DNA from: Pyropia yezoensis
Lineage: Eukaryota > Rhodophyta > Bangiophyceae > Bangiales > Bangiaceae
Assembly (NCBI GenBank): GCA_009829735.1
Contig: CM020618.1
Coordinates: 39,609,030-39,673,029, forward strand
Direction: 5' to 3'
Length of the DNA stretch: 64,000 nucleotides
The notes under the pieces are model-generated. The model did not search any database. It worked only from the letters and a program-made list of their open reading frames with translations, and was not told the origin of the DNA. Shown here in pieces: positions 32,179 through 43,214 of this stretch; the stretch's first letter is position 1, and each line of letters starts with the position of its first letter. The translations under genes were made by a program, and so were the position numbers.

Positions 32179-34679
32179 GGGTGCTGTACACACTGGCTTT
32201 GGCCATATCGCCGTAAGAGTTGGCAGCCGTGTCTGTGCGCGCCCGTTTCCTCGGTGGTCTCGGCGGCCGGTGGGGCTGGTCCGAACACGTGTGTCTGCAT
32301 CGGGCCCCCCGCTCTGTGGTCGGCGTGACAACGGCAGTAGCCAGCCGGCGAGCAGATTGTCACTGGGGGAAAAGGCCCTGCGCATCAATCTGACCGACCA
32401 TTTGTTGGTACAGGTAGTCCCTCGGTCAATGTGGCAGTGTGGCGACAGCGGCGCCGGGCGCGGAGGTGGCGGTAGTTGCCGCAGCCGCGGATGTGATGCC
32501 GGCTGCAGCGGTGGCCACAGTGATGGCGGCGACGGCGCGCGGGGTGGCTCAGCTGGGACAGCATGCTGGTGGGGCTGTCGCCACCGCGTGACCCCCCCCG
32601 TGCCGCTGCCGTCGCCGTTTTACCGCTGCCGCAGTGGCCGCGGCCTTCCCTCTTTGTTGATCATTGACGTGCGTCGTTGGCGGCGGCCGTGCAGGTGGCG
32701 GCGTGCGCCCATGGACGATCTGGACTGCTGCATGGCTGGGTGGCGGCGGCACGCGGCGGCATCGGCGGCGACGGTTGCGACAAGTGCCGTCCGCGTTGCT
32801 GATGGCGGCGGGCTCCGCCCTCGTAGGTGCGCCCCTACAGACCCAATGGTGACGTCGTGCGGCCGCTCCCTTTCCTGGCTTTGCCCGCACGGGCGTCGCA
32901 CACTCGTGTCCCAGCCCTCTCCACGTCGAGCACGCGGTTGGTAGAATAAATGGCTAAATGCCGCGACTTGCTACCGTTGGCCTTCGTGCCCGCAGACCTT
33001 CACTCGTTTTGGCCTCCCACCTCCTCTTCTCCTTGTTGGCGAACCCCCGACCATCTCTCTCAGCGCCCCCCCCGCCCCTGCCACCCTCCGCCAGAGGCAA
33101 GGCCAGCCAACCCTCCCCCCCCAGCACCCCCCCAGTCTACCCCTGACCCCGCCCCTGCCCCGGCCCCTGCTCATAACCACCGCCCTGTCCCACCCCCCCC
33201 ACCCCCCCCGACAGACTCGCTCTACCCCCCCCACCCCCCCGGCCGGCCGCCGCCACGTCCGGCGTCTGTTTTGCAGATGCCGCAGCCACCGTCGGCGGCG
33301 ACGGCGGCGGCGCGCCACACAGAGGTGCGGCGGGGGTTGCCGCCGCCACCGGCAGCGGCTACCGGGCGGCGGATGTGCCACCGCCCCTACCGCCGGAAGT
33401 AGCGGCGGCACGGCGGGCGGTGGCTGCCAGCGCGGCGGCGGCGGCACATTCGCGCGCGGCCATTGCAGCGGCGGTGGTGCTGCCGAGCAGCGCCGCCGCA
33501 GCTGGACCGCCGGACCCTGCCGCACGGCCGCCGCCGCCGCCGCCGCCGACGGGTGGTGGTGGTGGTGGTGGTGGTGGTGGTGGTGGTGGCGGTGCCGGTG
33601 GTGGTGGCGGTGCCGGTGGTGGTGGAGGTGCTGCCGCGGCTACCGCCTGGCGCCCCATGTCAGCAGCGGAACGTGCCGCACCGGCGGCGTGGAGCAGGTC
33701 ACGGGTAGCGGGCAGGCGGCCAGCCCTCCCCGCAGCCGGCGGCGACGGCACCTCTCCCCCGGCAGCGGCGCCGGCGGGCGCGTCGGCCAGACTGGCGTCC
33801 GCTGCCGATAAGATCTCCTCAGACGTGCCCGTGCCGCCGCTGGTTGGGGATGAAGGGGCGAGGTCGCCACCGGGGGGATTGCCTCGCTGGAAGGTGTCCA
33901 GCGCTCTGCCGCTGCCGCCGCTGCCGCCGCCCCCACCGCCGCCGCCGCGGCCGCCGCCGCCGCGGCCGCCGCCCCTGCGGCCGCCGCGGCCGCTGCCTCT
34001 GAAGCCGCCGCCGCCGTCGCCGCCGCGGCTGCCGGAACCACCGCCCCCCCCGCCACAGCCTCCACCCTGACCGCCCAAAGGAGACGACGCCGGCTCCCTC
34101 ACCCGCGGCAGCGGCAGCGACAGGGGGAGGAGCGGGGTGAGGCCAGGTGGCAAGCGGCGATGCGCAGGGGCGGGCGTGCGCGTGGGGGAAGCCGTGGGGG
34201 GGGTGGGGGTACCCGCCGAGGCGGTGCCCTCCTTTGGCAGCCGGACGGCGGCGGTGGCCGTCGTGGGCGGACGGGCTGTTGCGGGCGGCGGGGCGGCTTG
34301 TGGTGCGACGACAGACGTCAAGTGAGAGCCATGTGGGGGTACGTACGGCGTACGCGACCACTCGCATGTCTGCGTTCATCGTCCACAGGTATGCTGAACA
34401 CCAATAATTTCGCCGGGCAGTGCATGGTGTGTTGACTGACCCACCCCACCTGGCGGCCACAGTCGGGCGAGGTGGAATACAGCGCGTGAAGAGGAAAATA
34501 TGTTTTATCACAAGCACTGTGTTTTCCCCCGATCGTGCATTCATTTACCCCTTCGTGAACGGGCGCAGGGACTCTTCCTCCCTCAGCTGCAGGTGACGTC
34601 CGTGGTGCCAGTGGAGAATGCCGCCCGCGGAGCACGGCCCCGTTCGTTCCATGAGCTGGGGTGGACGAGCACGCTCGTG
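32179..34679. other. Mostly non-coding stretch with one doubtful ORF
   Basis: Positions 32200-32950 and 34320-34680 show no recognisable gene. A GGT microsatellite lies at about 33553-33600. The only candidate, an RGG-rich minus-strand frame, is listed separately. GC content falls from about 34320 toward the Crinkler-type gene. Confidence 0.4.
33359..34321 (-). CDS. Possible RGG-rich protein (doubtful)
   Basis: The minus-strand frame is open for 320 codons and includes a Gly/Arg run (GFRGSGRGGRRGGGRGGGGR) of the kind found in RNA-binding proteins, then a more ordinary segment (TSEEILSAADASLADAP). There is no ATG near the 5' end; the frame opens with TTG. The plus strand is open across much of the same region. 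I would not rely on this call. Confidence 0.2.
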   Translation of the reverse strand: MTSVVAPQAAPPPATARPPTTATAAVRLPKEGTASAGTPTPPTASPTRTPAPAHRRLPPGLTPLLPLSLPLPRVREPASSPLGGQGGGCGGGGGGSGSRGGDGGGGFRGSGRGGRRGGGRGGGGRGGGGGGGGSGGSGRALDTFQRGNPPGGDLAPSSPTSGGTGTSEEILSAADASLADAPAGAAAGGEVPSPPAAGRAGRLPATRDLLHAAGAARSAADMGRQAVAAAAPPPPPAPPPPPAPPPPPPPPPPPPPPVGGGGGGGRAAGSGGPAAAALLGSTTAAAMAARECAAAAALAATARRAAATSGGRGGGTSAAR

Positions 34680-37600
34680 ATGGCTACAGAGGCAAAGGAC
34701 GGTGGAGAGGCTGTTGCGTCCGTGGCTGGTACGTCCCTTGCGCGCTGCTGCCCGTTGCTCAGCGCCTCGCTGGCGCCTAGTCTCCGCCTCCCGAATTCCT
34801 GTTGATGACATTGCGGTCGTCGTCGTAGCAGTTCAGGGGGTCTTGTCGCTCTGTTTGGTGCCATTCAGCTGTTGCCGTGTTGCTTCTCTGCGCCTGGACG
34901 TGTTTTTTCGCGTACCGTCGGGCGTGCGCTCTGACTTCTGTCGCTTGGCATGTCCTGCATCTGCTTGTTTGCTCTTCTGCCATGTTTCTGCCTGTCATCT
35001 GTTCTTATTCTTTTGCGTGCACGCTTCAGATGACGGGGCTCCTTCTGCTGTTGGTGGGCTGGACGGCGAGACGAGTTTGAAGCGCGCCCGCCCCTTCGCG
35101 ACACCGGTGGCGACTGTTGCATGCGATGCACCGGCGTCGACGCGAAAGAGGTCGGTGAAGGCAGCGTCGTCTGCGACTGCAGCTGCGGGGGTGGGTGCTG
35201 CAGGGCCGGCGGGAGGGACTCCCGTTTCTTTACTGTCGGCTGATGTACCAGCTGTGGACTGTCGCTTGCCGGCACTCCGTGCGGCGAGCAGCAGTCGGCT
35301 GCTGGCGCTGCAGGCAGACCTCGGCGCTCTTCAGGACAAGCTGCGAGGCGTGGAGCAGACAACCCGTGATAAGAAGACGGAGGCAACAATGCTGGTGGAG
35401 AAGCTGCATAAGATTGACGAGAAGCTGGCTAAGCCTGGCCTGCGTCAGGAGACCGAGAGCCATTTACGAGCGATGTGGCAGTCGTATGCTGACGACAAGA
35501 AGGTCGCCAACATGGCCCTTGCGAGCAGCATGCTCGATGAGCGACGGATCAAGGACAGCATGGAGGCACGTCGACAGCAGATTGTAGCCGATCAGACCGC
35601 GCGGAGGCAGACTGGTACGGAGGTACGTGTTCTCTGGGCCACGAGCGCCCGCCCTTTCGATGGTTTACGATGGTCTTACAGGACTTGCTTGTGCTACCGG
35701 CCCTCTGCTAGTCGTCTGTTCAACATGTCGCGTACATGTGCATAGTTGGCCATTTTTCGTTAGCACGCCTAGTACTAGCAAAGCGACCTTTGACACTTGC
35801 GCCTTTTGTCTCCCCCTTTTGTTGTTTTTGCCTCGGTTTTGTGTCTCGCTGTAGGTGCCCTCTGTTCTGGACCGCCTGCAGGCTGCCGAGCTCCCGGCCG
35901 TGCGGGAGCAGTACGCACAGCATCAACTGGACGGCCCGCAGTTTGATCTACGCGGGAGTGACGACGTTGTGCACGCTTTGCATGAGTGTGCCCTGGGAAA
36001 CCTGGCACCTGCTTCGGGCAAGTCTCAAGTTCTGGTCGTCAGTGGTCCTTCGGGGTCGGGGAAGACCCGCGTCGGGTTTGAGGCGCTGTGCCGGTCGTCT
36101 GGGGTGTTTGGCGACCTGCTGATGGCACTGGAGGAGAGAGCTGGCTGCCCCGTGTTGACTATCCCGCTGTTCATCGACTTCAACAACGGCTACCGTTTCG
36201 ACGGGGACGTCGACGTGAGTTCTATGGACTTGAACCTTGGAGTACGTCTGGCCGCGCGTGCTTTGTGCGTTTCGACGCTTAGCGTCAAGAGTGACAACGG
36301 CAAGGGATTGGATGGGTTGGAGACCGGCAGCGTGCTAACGGCAATCGCCAAGGGCGCTCTCCGACGAGCGTCAGAGGCGACCGCGTCTCCTCCTGGCGTC
36401 GTTCTCCTTGGACTTCATCTGGACGAGTACCAGTACTACTTGCGACGTCTGATGGCGCGGAACCAGTACTCGGAGGAGGAGGCACGCTCGTGCTTCAAGG
36501 ACATGCTCAGCGCGGCGAACGATTGGGTGCGGTCGGCTGCGGCTGTGCTCGGTGTCGAGATGGTCTTCTTCCCGGTAGTGACGGGCACCCCTGTTGCCGG
36601 TTTGCCCCTTGAATTAACGGACAAGCTCCAGCAGAACCGCATCACTCCCGGCCGCTTATCATTGAACGCGTCTGCGGAGCTCGTTGCCGACGTCATTACC
36701 GCTGGCGCGGCGTTGTCTCCTTTACGCCCGGGTGTGCTGATGGCGCTGCTTGGCAGCGCTCCAGCGCGCAATGCATTGGGCGATACGGACTTCCTGCCGC
36801 GGCATGCGGTCCGCCTCGGGGGCGAAGCTCTCAATGCCTTGCCCGTGGCCGTTGATGGGGCTGCCGTTGTTTCTGGCATCGACTGGGCCTTGGCGATGGG
36901 CCCGGTCGTCATGTCAACTTTGCCTCTAAAGGACGTTCGGAACGGCGAGACGCTCGCTCAACTTTCTCTTTCTCAAGCTCCGTTGCGGCTTGATCGGACG
37001 TCTTCCCCGCTGGAGCGCGTTTTGGCCGACGCGGAAGTTGCGGGAGTGGTAAAGCTTGAAGCTGTAGGAGAGGTATCCTACGTTGTGCGCGTTCCTCTTG
37101 TTCAACTTCGGCGGTGGGGCTTGGCTTCCATCTTGCCCGCACATCTGCTCTCTCAGACCATCTGCACGTGGGAGCAGGTGGAGGTGATCGTCGGGTATTG
37201 CCTGACCGCCGCGCTGCAGCCTGGCTTGCGGTCGTCGCCGATATTCGTTCACGAGTTGCTTCCTGGTGCGTTGGGCTCGGACGAGCTGCGTCCTCGCAAG
37301 CTGATCTTGGAGGAGCCGTGTTCGCTGTACGTGGAGGAGACCAAGTTCATGACCTCTCTTCAGTCGGTGCCGCAGAAGAAGCTGGCGTTGCGAGCTCGGA
37401 AGGAGTGCGAGACGGTGCACGACGAGGTCCTGTTGACGGACGGCGTCTTCTTGGCGTGCCGCGGAAATGTGGCTGTGGACATCCGCTTTTCTTTGCCCAT
37501 GCACCGACGCGGTAAGAGCAGCGGCGTGCTGCACGTCTTCGTACAAACAAAGCACACTGAAACAGGCAGCAAAGTATCCGACACTGAGGTAAACGATTGG

Positions 37601-37837
37601 TACAAGGTCATCACACGGGCTACCCAGACCTGACGCTCTGGCCGAGACCAAGTGCTCTTTGTGTACTTCACCAACAGACATCTTGCGGATGCTGGTGGTG
37701 ATGCATTGCGTTCTGGTGAGTTCTTCACGACCCGCCCTGACCTCTTGGTCGTGGCCCATGACCAGCTTGCCGGAGTGCTACCTCCCTTTCTTCTCACTCG
37801 CTTTGCGACGTCCACACAAGAGCAGCGTGCAGGGTAG
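34680..37837 (+). pseudogene. Crinkler-type (CR) P-loop NTPase with C-terminal nuclease domain, in-frame stop near the end
   Basis: Exons are 34680-34728, 35030-35622 and 35855-37633. Both introns have GTACGT donors and pyrimidine-rich CAG/TAG acceptors, and the phases fit; the product is 806 residues. After a basic Ala-rich N-terminus comes a coiled coil encoded at about 35300-35600. The third exon carries a P-loop (VVSGPSGSGKTR), a Walker B-like LLGLHLDEYQYY and the PVVTGTPVAG strand. It continues into a PD-(D/E)xK-like nuclease with ECETVHDEVLL, VAVDIRFSLP and VFVQTKHTE. This order matches CR effectors (Crinkler/RHS-type), thought to derive from transposons. A TGA at 37631-37633 is followed in the same frame by 67 further codons to a TAG at 37837, including LFVYFTNRHL and LLVVAHDQL typical of the family end, so this copy seems truncated by one substitution. 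It may be inactive or shorter. Confidence 0.72.
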
Positions 37838-38001
37838 CAGAGGTTGGCGCAGCAGACAATGACTTGTGCTGCCGGCGAGGCAGCCACGTTTAAGGCGAAA
37901 GACGGGCAAGAGAACCAGGATTGTCGGGAGGGGTTGGAGGGGGGGGGGAGGGGATCCGGCTTTGATGGTGGGCGGCGACAAGGACAACGGCGGTGGATAC
38001 G

Positions 38002-38159
38002 ATGGCTTTGGTGGTGACGTGGACGGCGGTGGTGGAGGCTCGGCCGATGTCTCCAGTAGGTCTGGTGCTGCGGGCGTTGCCGTCGCCACTACTGTGGCGG
38101 TGGGGGAGCCGCCGACGGCAGCCGACATTGACTGTCCCCCTCGACGCCGCGGCGGCGGA

Positions 38160-38196
<37 letters not shown>

Positions 38197-38523
38197 GCAG
38201 CGGCGGGGACGGGCGTCGTCGTCGCCCCCGCCCCCCCCCCACTAACCCCATGGCCGCGCCTCTACGCAGTGTGTGGCGGCGGCCACCCGTTCAAGGTGTG
38301 CCCCGCAACGCTGCAGCCCGTCACGGCGGCGGCGCCGCTGGTGTGTCGCGCCTGCGGAGCGGCCACCGCCGTGCCCGGCGACGTCAGCGGCGGCAGCGGC
38401 GGCGGCCGCGGCGGTGGGGGGGGCGGGGACGGGTCGCGGGGGGGGGCGTGGGGGTGGCTCGCCGCCCGCCGGCGGTGCGTATTTTGTGCCACCACCGTGG
38501 GTGAAGTCAAGGTGGGCGGCTGA
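38002..38523 (+). pseudogene. Stranded C-terminal zinc-finger fragment resembling the TFIIIC zinc finger
   Basis: The end of this frame encodes C-x3-GH-x3-C spacing in YAVCGGGHPFKVCPATLQPV, then VCRACGA and CVFCATTV just before the stop. The pattern resembles the C-terminal zinc finger of TFIIIC 90-kDa-type subunits (GH-x-RC-x-TL..P, C-x2-C, C-x2-C). Those proteins have a large N-terminal WD40 part, for which I find no trace between the Crinkler-type gene and this fragment. What precedes the finger here is an Ala run. It may be the last exon of a gene broken by insertions, or a small zinc-finger protein. The LTR element is inserted 146 bp downstream. Confidence 0.4.
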
Positions 38524-38664
38524 TGCTCAGGGGGGAAGAGGGCAGGGGGGGGTTGCAGGGGGGGGGGGGGGGACGGTAACGCGGGGGTGTCCGCTGCTTT
38601 GTCCCTCATAAGCCTTGCCCTGCGCTTTCTCTCTCTTTCTTCCCTGCTCGCTTTCTTCTTTCCT

Positions 38665-38669
38665 CTCTT
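38665..38669. repeat. Target-site duplication CTCTT, left copy
   Basis: CTCTT directly precedes the left LTR and is repeated exactly after the right LTR at 43684-43688. Five bases is the usual duplication size for Ty3/gypsy integrases. Confidence 0.9.
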
Positions 38670-39138
38670 TGTGGCAAAAACCACCTGCACACACGGCACC
38701 CAAGTTGGGGCGGTGTGCAAGGGCTGCCTCCCGTGTCGGGGGAACCGGAAGAAGTGCAAGTCGCACACACTCTGTCCCTGTTGTGGGGCAAACCCCCCAC
38801 GGACAAACAAGAGGATGGTGTGTGGTCCAACAGTTTCTTGGTCGGGACGGGGACGCAGGGCCAAGCCCCGCTGTCCCTCCCCTTATCCCCCCAGGGTCCA
38901 CTCAGAATCTCGCCACTCAGAATCTCCCACCCCAGCACCTGCCCACCGGGCCACACGAAAATTCAAGACGATAAATGCAGAAAACCCTCAAATCCAAGTT
39001 GGATTTACTACTAAGCTAACTATCCCAAACTTAGGGAATATGGACCCAAATGCAGGGGGAGGAACGGATCAGGCTAGTGGCCTGCCGCCCCTTGCATGGC
39101 ATGTGTTGCCCCCCTACCTGGGGGTCAATACTGCCACA
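38670..39138 (-). repeat. 3' LTR of the chromovirus element
   Basis: 469 bp, TGTGGCA...TGCCACA, differing from the other LTR at two positions (C versus A near 38686, G versus A near 39125). It contains two of the CAASTTG palindromes described in the findings. Confidence 0.95.
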
Positions 39139-39151
39139 CTCCCCTCTCCTC
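39139..39151 (-). promoter_or_regulatory. Polypurine tract
   Basis: On the minus strand GAGGAGAGGGGAG lies directly upstream of the 3' LTR, where plus-strand DNA synthesis of a minus-oriented element would be primed. The corresponding position for a plus orientation is not purine-rich, which fixes the direction. Confidence 0.75.
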
Positions 39152-39473
39152 AGTTCCGACCGACCCGGTCGGCCCTGTGAGGGGGTGCGTAAACGCACGT
39201 CTCGGCGTTGGGGGCGCAACTTGCTTTCCCCCTGGTACGTCACGTAGACGTGGAGGCGGTCACGTTGACCGCCCCCCTCCTCAAGCTTGCCCACTCGGCA
39301 GCTTGCTCTTATCGGTACTCACTTCACCACCACCAACACATCCCCTTCACCTTCCACGGGGCCGCCCCACGCTGGGGAGGCCACCCGTCTACCCACGATC
39401 CGAGTCCCACTCAACTCGAGGCGGGTCTCGTGCCGCTGTAGCCAGGGCGTCTCTCCCCAACTTGGGGAGAGCC

Positions 39474-41417
39474 ATGGCGATCCCGGGAGTGGAGACGGAC
39501 TCTCTTGACGAGCGTATGGAGGACACCACCTACGGTGCAGCACCCGCCGGGACTTCCGGCGGGGGCTCCGCGATTGCTCCGGGGGATGCGACTCCCGCGT
39601 CACCCGGCTTTGGGTTGACGGCGGGATCTCCCCCGGAGGCGGGACAAGTTGTCCCGCGTGAGGCCTTGGGGCGGTGGTTTTACCCCGCTTGGCCTCTATA
39701 TGAGGAGGGGTTGACTGTTCTTCGCTGTGGCCGACTTGGCGCAGCGATGGGTCGGGTATGGGATCGCCTACGGGAGAAGTATTCCCGTAGGGTCGGGTTC
39801 CCTGCCGGCTTCAGGACGGACCAGTTTGCCTTCCTGGACGACGAGGAGGTTGAAGACGTCCAGCGTGCCAAGGCCATGGTGGACCGCGGGGGAACTATCC
39901 CGGGTCCCGGCGACTTGCCGACCTTCACGTGGGACGCTGTGGCAACTCGCCCGCCGTACCTCCACGAGGCCGATCCGCACACTCATCACTTTGATGTGCG
40001 GATGGAGAAAGACTTCCGGCGAGGTCCCTACTTGGTGACCTCGGCTCAACTTGAGTTTCCTCAACAGTCTGCTGCCAGTAAGGAGCAGTACTATCCGAAG
40101 AAGCCCGAGTGGTGGCCTCAAGTTGAGGTCCCCTACGGGTTCCCGGCGTTGTTGCCACGGTTGCTTGACCACTTCGGCTCCGTCATGTTGACGGCTGCCC
40201 CTGATCACCTGGTGTGGGCCATGTTGGCCACCCAGTGGCTCCTCGAGGTCATGTCGACCTGGGTGTCCTGTGTTCAGCGGCGGGGGATGCTCTGGCATCT
40301 CCCCCTCCGGCTCCTCCAAGGTTTGGAACAGCTCACCCCTCAGCTAGTTGCTGAGGGGTGCTCATCAGGACAACTCACTCTACTTGAGGAGATGCTCCGC
40401 CTCCACAAGTTTATCGAGTAGGAGAGCATTGAGCACAAGTTGCGCCGCCCCACTCGTGGGCCCAAGGACGATGGCGCACTTCGCCAGTTCGTGTGGGTCG
40501 CTCGTGAACTTCACGACGGCCGTGTGGTCCTACGAGAGGGGTTGGGCATCGGGGACTACCCGTATGCCCTGGGGGTGGATCGCCACACTGCGCCACCCCC
40601 GGACAAGCCCATAGTTATGGCCGTGCCGTCCTATGATGACCATATGACTCAACCCACTGCGGGGGCCCCAAGTCGGGGTCGCAGTTACACCCGGGTACCG
40701 CCACCTCGGCGGGCCCCTCCGCTTCCTCCTGTTCCTTTCCAACCTCACGGGAACATCCCGATCAGCGTGGCCGTGGAGTCTTCCACCCCGGTGTCCCCCA
40801 ACTTGGGGGCCACCCTCCTGACGGTATACCCCAAGTTGGTGTTGCCGCCCACGCCTCTAACCTCAGAGATGATGATCACCACGTTGGTGCGCACCATTTC
40901 CTGGTTGGCCGCGTCGACCGCAACCCTACAGAATTCCGAGACTCCTCAACTTGAGGAGCGCGTTCGTACTGCAGTGGCGACCGCGAGTTGCGAGTCGGTG
41001 GCGGAGTTTATGACAGCCGAGTTGGCTCGCATTGGGGCTATTATGCCCCAGCCAGCCCCACTTGGGCGTGGCAAACGTCGCGCGAGCCGGGCATACTCGC
41101 CTCCTCGCCGTCGTCGCCGACACTCGCGGCGCTCTCCCTCCGTGTCGGAAGCCGAGTTGTCCTACTCCGTCTCGGAGTCCTCTACCCCGTCGGAGACGGA
41201 GTCTGTCCAGCGTCTGCGTCGCAAACTTGCGCGCAAGACCAGGCAGAAGAGTGGCCACGGTCGGCGCCACCTGCGCGACCGTGAAGGGCGCGACGGTTCC
41301 GACTTGGAGCCGCCGCCCCCTCCAACGAGTGAAGACCGTTATCGGCGTGGGTCTCGCCGCTCGCCTCCACGTGAGGGCGAGGGCCGTGGAGTGGGAGAGT
41401 CTAGCATGCGTGCCTAG
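39474..41417 (+). CDS. Antisense ORF of the LTR element, interrupted by one amber codon
   Basis: The frame runs against the element's own orientation, between its pol remnant and 3' LTR. From the ATG at 39474 it is open for 315 residues to a TAG at 40419, then continues in the same frame without a break to 41417 (over 320 further residues). The first part is a globular-looking protein (ALGRWFYPAWPLYEEGL, VWDRLREKYSRR, DHLVWAMLATQWLLEVM). The second ends in an Arg/Ser-rich tail (RRRRRHSRRSPSVSEAE) suited to nucleic-acid binding. No family is recognised. Antisense extra ORFs in this position are known from some plant Ty3/gypsy lineages. A product joined across the TAG would need readthrough or an unmutated relative. 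Confidence 0.55.
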
Positions 41418-41528
41418 TTGGCAGCTGCCTTTGTTGTGAGAGTGCGAGGGTTAGGGCTGTAGTTAAAAGCCACTCTGCGTACCACTTCGACTTGAAGCAC
41501 TCTCTTGGCACTGTTGCTCGGCCCTCCC

Positions 41529-42662
41529 TCACGTTGAGGGAGGGCTGTTAGGGTCTATCTCATTCCGGGCACAGTACGCCCGGACCTTCTCAGCGGGAAG
41601 GTCCTCCACATACTCCCACGTATCATCCTTGGCTTTGTAGCCAAACCAACGCACCCTCAACATGAGGCGGTTAGTATCCTCATCCCATCCGTGGTCGATG
41701 AACTTATCGAACACGTATTCCTGCGGGCCCTGTTTGGCCGCAGGCAGTGAGGGGAGGCGCCACGCTTCCAAAGCACGCGCCCAAGCTGGGTCGCCTGCAG
41801 GCGGTGGTGCAACTTTGACCACGTCCTGTCCGTTCACTGTGCGGACCCCATCGTCACTTTCGATGGTGAAGCGCCGCCCATCAGTACGAAGGACCTGGTA
41901 CGGCCCCTTCGTCTGGAATACCAACTTACCCCCAGTTGGGGTGTGCGAGTGTACCAGCACCCAGTCACCCTGCTCGGGGACATGCTTGGCGTTGCGCACC
42001 TTTTTGTCAAAGGTACGCTTGTAGCGCTTTTGTGCTTTGTCCATCTCAGCCCTGACTTTAGGGATGAGGTTTTCAAGCCTAGCAGCGAACTCCGCCTTAC
42101 TCTCAGTAGGAGTAGGCGTACTGCCACCATCCTCCCTAGTTGGGAGCGACCGCCGCACGGCAATAGACCGCACGCGACGGGGGGTCACAAAAGCGAGGGG
42201 TACTTCCCCGGTAGATGAGTGAACCTGCGAATTGTAGGCAGTGGTAAGAATAGAAATGTATTGGTCCCACGTTTTCACATGCTCACTCACATAGTGGCGC
42301 GGCTGCCGAACAATAGTTTTGTTGAAGCGCTCCTGAACGAGGGCCCTTGAACGGGGCCCTCCCCTATACGGTTGTTGGCGTATAGGGGGTACACCGGGTT
42401 TCAACTCGATCCGGTGTTGGGTGGCTCTCATGAGTCTTAACTGACCATCCCAGAACTTGTGATATTGGTCCATGAGGCGTTCAACTTGAACCCTCAACCT
42501 GGGTGGAACACCCTCCATGTTCACCTGGGGACGAGGAGAGGCGGCCGACTTGGCTTGGTGCTTCTCCTTTCCGGACTTCGGGTCGCTACTCGCGCCCGCG
42601 TTGAGGGTGACCGCTACTACCAGTCCCTCATGTTTGTCGATATAGCCGAACTTAGCTCCCGA
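41529..42662 (-). pseudogene. Pol remnant: protease trace, RT N-terminus fused to integrase C-terminus plus chromodomain
   Basis: The open frame begins just after a TGA at 42663-42665. Its first residues (SGAKFGYIDKHEG) resemble the retropepsin active-site region with the preceding Asp lost by a one-base frameshift. Next comes the conserved start of a reverse transcriptase (QHRIELKPGVPPIRQQPY). At about 42335 the frame jumps directly to the integrase end (RFNKTIVRQPRHYVSEHVKT, AYNSQVHSSTGEVPLAF), so the RT core, RNase H and integrase catalytic core are absent. The frame closes with a chromodomain (YVFDKFIDHGWDEDTNRLML, then WFGYKAKDDTWEYVEDL), the mark of chromoviruses, which steers integration to particular chromatin. 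The fusion is in frame, suggesting either a single deletion or a recombinant reverse transcript. Confidence 0.85.
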
Positions 42663-43194
42663 TCAAAGATACTTTCTTTGAGGGTGGCGGGGGTAGCAAC
42701 TTGCTACGACCCCTGTCACAGGCTCGAGCCCATCACCGACGAGTGAAGGTCCGCCGTCCTCCACCCGCCTAGTTGGCGACGGCTCTATGCCGAAGTTGAA
42801 TCCAACCCGAGTGGATCTCGCGGGGACAGTCCTCTCACCTTGGGACGTTCCCTTTGAGTGTACCACCCGGTGGCCGAAGTGCGAACCACCGGTCCGAGGA
42901 AGACCCTCAGGGTGAACACCCGACTGGGTCGGGGTGGCATACCGCCCGCACCGATACCCACGGCCCTGCTGGCTGGAGTGCCTCTAGCACCTCCGCGACC
43001 CCAGGTACACCCTGTGTCTGGCCAGTATTCAAAGGCGCCGGAGTAAAGTCGTCACCGGAGAGTTTCCCGAACGTCGGGAGGTCCGATCCAGCCGTGTTGG
43101 CTAACGATCCACACGACACAGTCCAAGACCACCGTTCCTCTGAGACAGAGGGCCCCCTACACCCGGGTGCACCCGGAGGTAAAGTTTACCTCTG

Positions 43195-43212
43195 TCCCCT
43201 GCTGCTCCACCA
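43195..43212 (-). promoter_or_regulatory. Primer-binding-site-like sequence
   Basis: On the minus strand TGGTGGAGCAGCAGGGGA starts two bases after the 5' LTR. TGG at this position would pair with the CCA end of a tRNA. I cannot name the tRNA from sequence alone. Confidence 0.6.
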
Positions 43213-43214
43213 AA

